Assembly (NCBI GenBank): GCA_958450325.1
Contig: OY288249.1
Span: 61,382,166 to 61,446,165, forward strand
Origin: Agrostemma githago
Lineage: Eukaryota > Streptophyta > Magnoliopsida > Caryophyllales > Caryophyllaceae
Length of the DNA stretch: 64,000 bases
Direction: 5' to 3'
How positions within the stretch are numbered: the first letter of the stretch is position 1; each line of letters starts with the position of its first letter. The position numbers were made by a program, and so were the translations under genes. The notes beneath the pieces were generated by a model, which saw only the letters and a list, made by a program, of their open reading frames with translations, had not been told where the DNA came from and ran no database searches. Shown in pieces: positions 57,313 to 64,000 of the stretch.

Positions 57313-58170
57313 TTTTTTTCATTTTTCTTTTCCTTTTCATTTCTTTTCTTCTCCCCTTATTCTTTTCCCTTTTTTCGAGTTTTTGTGAGTTTTTCGATTG
57401 CTCATTTTTTTGATGCTTGAGCTTTTTTGTGATATTGGTACGAAAAGCGAACTCTTATTTTGTAGAGTATTTTTGTGGAAAATAGATCTTAAAAAACATA
57501 ATGTCACTCGGTTATAGTCACCTAGACAAGTTCAAGGTCAAATCACATCACGGGAGGTGGATGGTGGAATTGAATGAAGTACACACCCCCGAGCGACTTA
57601 CAGTAGGAGACCAATTGATACATAACATTCATATGCAACGATCCAATGTCTAAATTTCATTATTTCCACAAAATTTAGAAACTAGAAGAAAACTAAATCA
57701 AAGAAGACAAGTGAAAGCAAAAAAAAATCTTGACACTTGGGTTTTCAAAATTTTCAGTTTTTTGCGGATTTTCTAAATTTTTCAAAAGAAAAACACAAAA
57801 TAGACATGAAAAACAAAAAGGGTCAAAACAAGCTAACACAAGCATATATTCCCACAAAAATCAAATATCTACAACACAAAACTCCACCAAGGTATGTACT
57901 ATCCACAAGAGTTTCAACTCAACCACAACAAAATCCAACCAAAAGCCTCCCCACATTTAAATCGAACATTGTCCTCAATGTTCAAAATAAGGGGAAGGGG
58001 AAGCGAGGGCAAGAAGATACCATTTAAGCTCTTCTCGAAGTTATAATCATCTTTCCATACTTCTTGTCCTAATCCCTTCGAGTCAAACTCTTGCAAAATT
58101 ACCTACAACAAAAGGACAAAACACACAAAAAAACAAAAATATATACAAGATAGTGCTTTGTTTAAAGTCG

Positions 58171-59733
58171 TTAGCTCGACTCCTTCAAGATCTCATGAAA
58201 AGAGCAATTTAATGCCCTTAGAAGTTGGTCATACAACCTATCAAAGAACTCCGAGAGGTGACAATAGAAGACAAAAGTATATGGACAAAGCAATGCATAA
58301 ACAAGAAAGACACAATAATTATGAAACAATTTTTCCATGCCTTCATGTTCAAATCTATCTTCTTTGTCATTTTTAGGCTCTTTTGTGAAGGTGTAAGGAG
58401 TGAATGGTAAAGAAGGTGAAAGTTGTGAAGATGTTTTCGAAGGGACATAAGGAGAAGGTTCTTCAAAGAGACAAGGATCAAGAACATCACTTTTAGGAGA
58501 TTCCTCAACAAAGATGGCAAGAGGGTTCTCGTCACTCTTTCCTAAACCACTCAAGTCCTCAAAAACTTCATTAGTAGCCACCTCCTCCAAGATCTCAAAG
58601 AGTGGATTTTCCATCAAGAACATGCTACCTAAATCCTCAAAAATGAAATTTTCAAAGGTCTTAGGTATAGAAAAATCAACCACTCTACTAAAGGATGGAG
58701 GATCCTCAAAGTCACTCTCACTTACATCCTCCTCTTCAAAAGAGTAATCAACAAAATCAAATTCCTCAAAATGACCCTCCTTAACAACATCATTATAAAC
58801 AGATGCTATATTCCCAAGACTTTCATCAAATGTTACACCCTCAAACTCATTCAAATCCCTCTCAACAAGTGAACAATTTCCATCATATAAACCACAAGCA
58901 TCTCCAAACATCATAAACTCCAAGTCACTCACATTACATGACACTTGAAAATCAACAAAGTGAGATGTAGATTAATTTTCAAGAGATGAAACAAGATTTA
59001 AAGAAGGGTTGAGTGAGTGATCCTCAAGTGAGTGCATAACATCATTATCATCATCATTCAAAGAATTGGCAATCACATGTATCAAAGAAGGAGAATCATG
59101 CACAATCAAATCATCAAGAGGAGAAATATTAGCATCAAGAGGAACCTCACATGACTTAACAAAATCATCATCTTTCCCCAACAAAGGCATAGAAAATTCA
59201 TTCACATCAATATTTGGAGAAAGAGAGTCATCAACATTTACATCGTACTCATCATCATCACATATAAAAGCTACATCATTCTCTCAAAAAGTTTCCAAAA
59301 TTATCAAATTTTCGGCTAATGTGTCTAATTAGCTTTGAGCCTTACTATAATAGGAGGTCATGGAGGAGTGTAATTGGGCCAAAGAGTCTTCAACATCCTC
59401 ATTTCTTTGCTTTTGAAGGGCAAGAAATTGGGTTTGGCTTCCTAACATTTGCTCCATCATAGTCTCCATGCTAGACTCAAGGGTTGAGGTTTGGGCTTCT
59501 AATGATTTAGATGCCATGTACCTAAAAAAACTCAAGTAATCATTTAAATCCAAAGATCTACCCTCACTCATATAACAAGCCCATTCAAGAGTCTCCAAAC
59601 TCATACCCTCATAGACAACATATAGCCTAAATCCGAATCGAAAAAATAATAACCACAAGAACCAATATCTCAAACCTAGAAAGGTATTCATGGAATGGTT
59701 TACAGTCATATTGAAAAAATTCAAAAATAGCAT
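58171..59733 (-). pseudogene. Acidic ORF of the Athila-like element, unknown function
   Basis: One frame of about 520 codons runs from 59733 (or an internal ATG near 59517, MASKSLEAQ) to 58171. Stops interrupt it at 59329-59331 (TAA), near 59284 (TGA) and 58972-58974 (TAA). The N-terminal part (SLETLEWACYMSEG; then a Gln/Met-rich heptad stretch) looks like a coiled coil and resembles the segment after gag in Athila-type polyproteins. The middle is strongly acidic with repeated Asp-Asp and Glu-Glu. Near the C-terminus a hydrophobic span (CVFLVYALLCPYTFVFY) could be a membrane segment. No catalytic domain is seen. Confidence 0.6.
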
Positions 59734-59871
59734 CCATCAGACCAAAGTGTGACAATCAAAAGACGAGGCACAAGATGAGAGACAAACCAATGCAACACAC
59801 AAGGACCAAGTAGCAAGTAACAATGCGTAGTCTAATAAATCTAAAACTAAACTTATATCAATTCGTTGATC

Positions 59872-59889
59872 TCCCCGGCAACGGCGCCA
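59872..59889 (-). other. Primer binding site, Asp-tRNA type (Athila-like)
   Basis: TGGCGCCGTTGCCGGGGA on the - strand, three bases from the 5' LTR. Confidence 0.85.
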
Positions 59890-59892
59890 CTT

Positions 59893-60492
59893 TGATAGTA
59901 GGGAATTGTCGCCAGTCTTACCATCAAATAAACCAACTAACCTAATCTAGAATAGCAAGGACAAGTCTAGGTGGCTGATTAATGATAAGGGATGAGATTT
60001 ATGAAATTAGGGATGAGATTAAAGGAATGGTGAATTGAATTTTGATAAAGATGATTGCTTGAAGGTGATAATAATGGTGGGAAATGAAATTGGAAATGGG
60101 GAAGATGGAAATGGTAAAGTGGTAGGAAATTGATGATGATTGATTGGATTTTGATGGTATAGAATTGAATTGAAATGGTGGCAGGGGAATTGGCGAGAAG
60201 GAGATGGCTACAAGAGCTTGGATATGGAACTGGGTCAAGGTCAACCTGACCCGTCTTGACTCGTCTCGGACTTGGTTCTAGCCAACTCGATCCTTCCCGA
60301 TACATACAATATCAAATCAACCGAAGCAATACCCGTATTCCGACAAATATACTAAAACGATACTAATTAGATTAAACTCAACTAATAAGCTAAATAGACA
60401 CAAAATGGATCAATAATAGGAAATCGGGTTATAACACCGACTAAGTAAGAGTATATACGTGGGACAAAAATAGGTAACATCGCGACTTATCA
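59893..60492 (-). repeat. 5' LTR of the Athila-like element
   Basis: 600 bp, TGATAGTAGGG at the left to CGACTTATCA at the right on the + strand. Confidence 0.92.
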
Positions 60493-60778
60493 TATCTGGT
60501 GTCTATTTGAGTCGTCGGCCAGGCGGCCAACACTCAATGATATCGGACTACAACACAGTACAATGCGATTTTACGATGATTCAGATGATTTTTCTATAAT
60601 TTGAATGAAAATATTACTCGGAAATATTAATTCAACATCTAGACTATCTTAGTCGAGTCGTTTCGCTCGTTTCGACACTAATTAGAGTAAATTCGGACTC
60701 CGCGGTCCAGAATCGGTCTTGGTTTTATCATTCGCCATTTGGAGTTTTCTTGAATAGTTATGGAGCGTTTTGTTTAGA

Positions 60779-60796
60779 TCCCCATAGACGGCGTCA
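60779..60796 (-). other. Primer-site remnant next to the 60805 LTR
   Basis: On the - strand TGACGCCGTCTATGGGGA, close to the common gypsy primer site TGGCGCCGTCTGTGGGGA, eight bases from the LTR border. Confidence 0.6.
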
Positions 60797-60804
60797 GATT
60801 TTTT

Positions 60805-61219
60805 TGGTACAAACAATCAAAGTCGTCACGTCGGCCTCGTTTACCGACATCCTCCCTTTACTTTCTGTCAGCTAACTTGTCATTCCCGGCTCCTGCATAG
60901 GGAGTACACAAGGGTCTCGGAAGGTGTCCGAGGCTGTCTCTCCGATGCCTAAGTCAGGGAGGGATTTAATGTGATAAGATAGCCTAGAGAGTTAGACATT
61001 ACCTTAAGGTCTACTGAAATGTTGTTGTGTGTTGAAATGGATTCCCTTGATTGGACAAATAGTGCTTTATTTTTATTGAAGAAGCTAATGGCCGGACTTC
61101 TTCTGTAAATAGAGCTCCATGGACCTGATGACTTTCGCCTAGGAAAGTTGTGGCCGACTCCTAGCAATCTAGCATGGGTGACAGATGGGCCCGACCGGGC
61201 TAAATGTCGACCCCCATCA
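60805..61219 (-). repeat. LTR remnant of a gypsy element related to the solo LTR at 53144
   Basis: TGGTAC ... CGACCCCCATCA, about 415 bp. It shares the ends and the ATGCCTAAGT block with the solo LTR at 53144-55954. A primer-site remnant adjoins its left side, so this is a 5' LTR in - orientation. Its interior has been lost and replaced by the Ogre-type LTR remnant. Confidence 0.6.
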
Positions 61220-61584
61220 TAGTCCATAACCACTTTGTTAGGCACTACTTAAGTTAGTGCAAATAAAGAGTGGGAACTAGTTAGTGGGTTAAGGTTTATT
61301 TCATGCATTCTATGTTTATTTATGCAACTTAGCATTAATACAAGAGTGTTTCCCTTTCCATTCGAGTATCATTCTCATAAATCTTACAAAACTGAGCTAT
61401 ATATAAAATGCAAATAATCCTTGAAAAAAAACAAAATGTGTACAATAATGTAGTGTAAGTATTAACAACTTTATTAAACGGCAGGACGATCCTACATGAG
61501 CAATGCTAGATGAAAATATGATTCACACCAACTTGAGGGGGTTTAACATAAATAAATACTCGGTACGTGATATCGTGAAGTTAA
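61220..61584. other. Non-coding interval 3' of the alcohol dehydrogenase pseudogene
   Basis: No gene or repeat structure is recognised. Confidence 0.5.
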
Positions 61585-63046
61585 TTAATGGGCGAATGTA
61601 TTGGCAATAACAATCACAAATCGATATTTGACGTCTCCTTTAGCAAGACGGTCCATTGCCTCATTGACATACTCCATAGAAATGACCTCAACATCAGCCG
61701 TTATTTTATCTTTTGGCGCAAATTCTATCATTTCTTGTGTTTTTTTGATTCCTCCAGCTCCGCTCCCCCCAACTTGCTTCCGACCAAATTCATTAATCAA
61801 ATCAAAGTGTTAATTATTCCCTAATTATATCACGTAAAATATTCATATATATGGTCCATGCATGCATGATGCATGAGAATATTGATCATTTTCATACCCA
61901 TTAGCAACGAGAAGATTGGCAGCTCTGGATTAGTCTTCGGAGCTCCTAAACAAACCAAGTTACCATTGACTTTAAGAAGATCGATTAGTGGAGCAATGGG
62001 ATGATCACCGGAAACTGTGTCTATGATTCCATCCAAGCTACCCTTTGCTGCCTGCATTTGGTGAGGGTCAGAGCTAAGCAGAAAAGCATCAGCCCCAAGG
62101 CGGTCTACGGCTTCATCTCGCTTGCATGGAGAAGTGCTGATTACAGTCACCTTCAATCCAAGAGCATTGGCGAACTTGACAACGACATGGCCGAGTCCAC
62201 CAAGCCCAACAACACCCACATGCATACCAGGCCGATTCAGCCCATAATACATCATTGGCCTGTACACTGTGATTCCTGCGCAAAGCAACGGGGCATTCCC
62301 TTCCAAGGGCATGCTGCTTGGGATTGCAATACCAAAGTGCTCGTCGATCACGATCTTATCCGAGTATCCACAATGTATTGGGTATGTCTGGTTGAAATGC
62401 GTTGGCATTTTACGTCATCATCGCCCTTGGGCAGTAATTCACCAAGTCTTGGTTGCAATTTTTGTTGGATCGACATAACCCGATCCAACACCCTACACCC
62501 GCTTTGTCCCCGACTTTGAATTTGGTCACGTTTGGTCCAAGAGAGGTCACTTCCCCTACAATCTCATGCCTGCGCAGACGTACATGTCAGTTTCATTTTT
62601 TAATTTACAATAATAAGGGTACTATACTTTAGGCAGAGAGGTTATGAGTTTTGAATTATATATATAATCAAAGGATTTACTAGTGGTTACCAGGTACGAG
62701 AGGATATGTTGTGTTTCCGAAATCATTTTTAGCAAAATGAAGATCACTGTGGCAAATCCCGGTATACAATATCTTGATGGTTATATCATTTTCTTCGTTC
62801 GCCCTAGTTTAACATACACATGCGTGCAAAGGTTAAATAATCAATAAGGTTGTAAAAACTTGCCAACGTAACAAAAATCAATTGCTTTCTAAAAAAAACT
62901 AAATATACATATATACAAATGAGACTAAACCTTCGGGAAAATTGATATGGAGACAAAACCCCGGATGAATCGTAAGCAGCCCATCCATAAGTAGTTTGTT
63001 GGTGCAATTTATCAAGGTTAACTTGGCATAATTTTGTTTCTGACAT
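61585..63046 (-). pseudogene. Cinnamyl/mannitol alcohol dehydrogenase (CAD) family gene, four exons, disrupted
   Basis: Medium-chain zinc NADP(H) alcohol dehydrogenase of the CAD family, which reduces aromatic or terpenoid aldehydes. Exon 1 is 63046-62931 (GWAAYDSSGVLSPY), exon 2 62803-62691 (catalytic Cys in GICHSDLH), exon 3 62569-61898 (GHEIVG; APLLCAGITVY with the third catalytic zinc ligand; dinucleotide loop GLGGLG; ISTSP, typical of NADP use) and exon 4 about 61784-61585 (GGIKKTQEMIEF; TADVEVI; YRFVI). The protein would be close to family length. Defects: joining exons 2 and 3 loses one base of phase; a frame change lies between TAA 62410-62412 and 62408; the second of four structural-zinc cysteines is Asn (CRSNKNC); exon 4 is preceded by TG, not AG. 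Pseudogene or, less likely, a badly sequenced gene. Confidence 0.85.
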
Positions 63047-63188
63047 TCTGTAAGTCGATTGGTCGTCTCTCTAAGTAGGAAAATGTGAAGGTATTGGATC
63101 GATCAAGAAAGGAAATGGTAGATATAGTACGTATTATTGTATTATTGTATGTAAGTGTTGCTATAGATTAAGTGGAGGGATGGATATC

Positions 63189-63196
63189 TATTTATA
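63189..63196 (-). promoter_or_regulatory. TATA box of the CAD-family pseudogene
   Basis: TATAAATA on the - strand, about 145 bases before the ATG at 63046. The promoter core looks intact although the coding region is not. Confidence 0.6.
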
Positions 63197-63682
63197 CGAA
63201 TAAAGTTATGTACTATGGTCTATGAATGTGTTGTGATTTCCTGGTGAACAAGTCTAAGATGAAATGTTAAGTGATATAATAATCCAGGCACGCAGGACGC
63301 GAATTGAATGAAGGTGCCAAGCAATCAGGCGAAGTCACTCATGAGGTCACACCTTATGAAGTACTCACTACAGGCTCTTATAAAGGTCGTAAATTCAGAG
63401 GGCTCCGATACAGAAACTGAAAATTTTGAGTTGGTTAAAAGTTGAATATTATCTTTCAATATAATATTCAAAAGTATCATATGATTGTGATTTGTACTCG
63501 TAATACTTAAGACTAATGGGATAATAGTGAAGATGAATACGTAAGCTCACACGATTGAAGATGACGGAAACTAACAAGGTCGACAGCTTTCCCTCTTGGA
63601 ATAAGAAATTTTGCAAGTGAAATCATTAGTGAAGAAGATAAGCGAAAGTCATAATTAAATCCTTAACTTTAACCAATTATGA
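63197..63682. other. Non-coding interval upstream of the CAD-family pseudogene
   Basis: No gene is seen. Confidence 0.5.
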
Positions 63683-64000
63683 TGAAACACCCCATATTGA
63701 TTGAAGATGTCCTATTTATGAGCTTTGCTTAAAGGGATTTGAAGTACTACTCATATCAACAAAGTGCACTTTCTTTTCTGGTTTGCCCATGATAAGAACT
63801 CTGCAGTTAAGCGTGCTTGACTGGGAGCAATCTTAGAATGGGTGACCTCCTGGGAAGGTTTCCGGGATGCGCATGAGTGAGAACAAAATGTGCTGGAAAG
63901 GACTCGTGTTGGTCTGTGGGATCACTACAAAGCCTGGCGGGGTACCGCAGTTAACATTTCCGGTCCTAGGATTGGGTCGGGGTGTTACAAATGGTATCAG
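63683..64000 (+). mobile_element. Cassandra-like TRIM: LTR with 5S rRNA sequence and primer site start
   Basis: An LTR of about 307 bp (63683-63989) ends GGGGTGTTACA. Two bases later TGGTATCAG (63992-64000) begins the initiator-Met primer site TGGTATCAGAGC, cut by the window end. A 5S rRNA-like block lies inside. 5S in the LTR plus this primer site is the definition of Cassandra elements. The left border (TGAAACACCCCATATT) is inferred. Confidence 0.85.
63786..63860 (+). pseudogene. 5S rRNA-like domain in the Cassandra LTR
   Basis: AAGAACTCTGCAGTTAAGCG, then TGCTTG, then AATGGGTGACCTCCTGGGAA matches the 3' two thirds of plant 5S rRNA, including the polymerase III A box, intermediate element and C box, with a few changes. 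It is part of the LTR, not a 5S gene array. Confidence 0.85.

Larger units (their letters stand above)
56265..60492 (-). mobile_element. Athila-like non-autonomous LTR retrotransposon (4.2 kb)
   Basis: LTRs of exactly 600 bp each (56265-56864 and 59893-60492), TGATAGTAGGG ... CGACTTATCA, highly similar. Flanks are TTTCT and TATCT, a 5-bp duplication with one change. On the - strand the primer site TGGCGCCGTTGCCGGGGA (59872-59889) is the Asp-tRNA type used by Athila, and the polypurine tract AAGTGTGGGGAGGT lies at the left LTR. The 3-kb interior holds one acidic ORF and no recognisable protease, RT or integrase. Confidence 0.88.
56242..60772 (-). repeat. Ogre-type LTR remnant split by the Athila-like element
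   Basis: TGTAGACAC at 56242 is the start seen (on the opposite strand) in both Ogre LTRs. Beyond the insertion, 60493-60772 matches the Ogre-2 LTR over the stretch with ATGATCGG-type, TTACGATGATT, TTTTTCTATA, ATTACTCGGAAA and GACACTAATTAGA blocks. It is truncated at about 60772 by the next LTR remnant. Its + strand here corresponds to the - strand of Ogre-1 and Ogre-2, so it is inserted in the opposite direction. Confidence 0.7.

Noticed and set aside
63786..63860. A functional 5S rRNA gene
   Set aside because: Only the 3' two thirds match, no tandem array exists, and it is placed within an LTR.

Overview
This is a eudicot-type plant nuclear genomic window. It contains a Dof zinc-finger gene, a broken plant alcohol dehydrogenase gene, plant-lineage LTR retrotransposons (Tat/Ogre, Athila and Copia types), plant MITE families and a Cassandra-like LTR at the edge. 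There is no prokaryotic operon, CRISPR array, phage or plasmid. The genus cannot be fixed from sequence alone. Only two stretches look like ordinary host genes; almost everything else is transposable-element sequence, much of it nested.

Layout. 1-7311: 3' part of a Tat-lineage Ty3/gypsy element in + orientation, with decayed RNase H/integrase, a 122-bp tandem repeat, two antisense extra genes and the 3' LTR. 7321-10669: 105-bp tandem repeat, degenerate telomere-like motifs, a 290-bp duplication and one small unknown ORF. 10670-23474: a complete 12.8-kb Ogre/Tat-like element in - orientation (LTRs of about 2.55 kb, perfect ATACT target duplication). It has gag-protease-RT-RNase H in one frame, no integrase, and an antisense gene with its own TATA box. 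23475-33600: a Tourist-like MITE, the intact single-exon Dof gene (25695-26624, - strand), three Stowaway-like MITEs just upstream of it, a Mutator-like element with a 9-bp duplication, a hAT-like MITE and SINE-like pieces.

33652-51816: a degraded Ty1/copia element split inside gag by a 13.4-kb gag-only Ogre-like element (34110-47543). Removing that insertion restores the copia reading frame. The inserted element carries a six-exon antisense gene in which every visible intron is phase 0. 51819-52674: Stowaway-like MITE containing a hAT derivative that keeps a transposase C-terminal remnant. 53080-56160: triple nest (Tourist-like MITE > solo LTR > CACTA element, which itself holds a 5S rRNA-like piece). 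56242-61219: Ogre-type LTR remnant interrupted by a 4.2-kb Athila-like non-autonomous element, then another LTR remnant. 61585-63046: four-exon cinnamyl/mannitol alcohol dehydrogenase family pseudogene (- strand). 63683-64000: Cassandra-like 5S-carrying LTR followed by the start of a tRNA-Met primer site.

The most unusual content is the repeated occurrence of antisense, promoter-bearing, intron-containing genes inside Tat/Ogre elements. They encode plant-mobile-domain-like or 'putative gypsy type transposon'-like proteins and persist in copies that have lost part or all of pol. Domain names rest on recognition by eye; no database search was possible.
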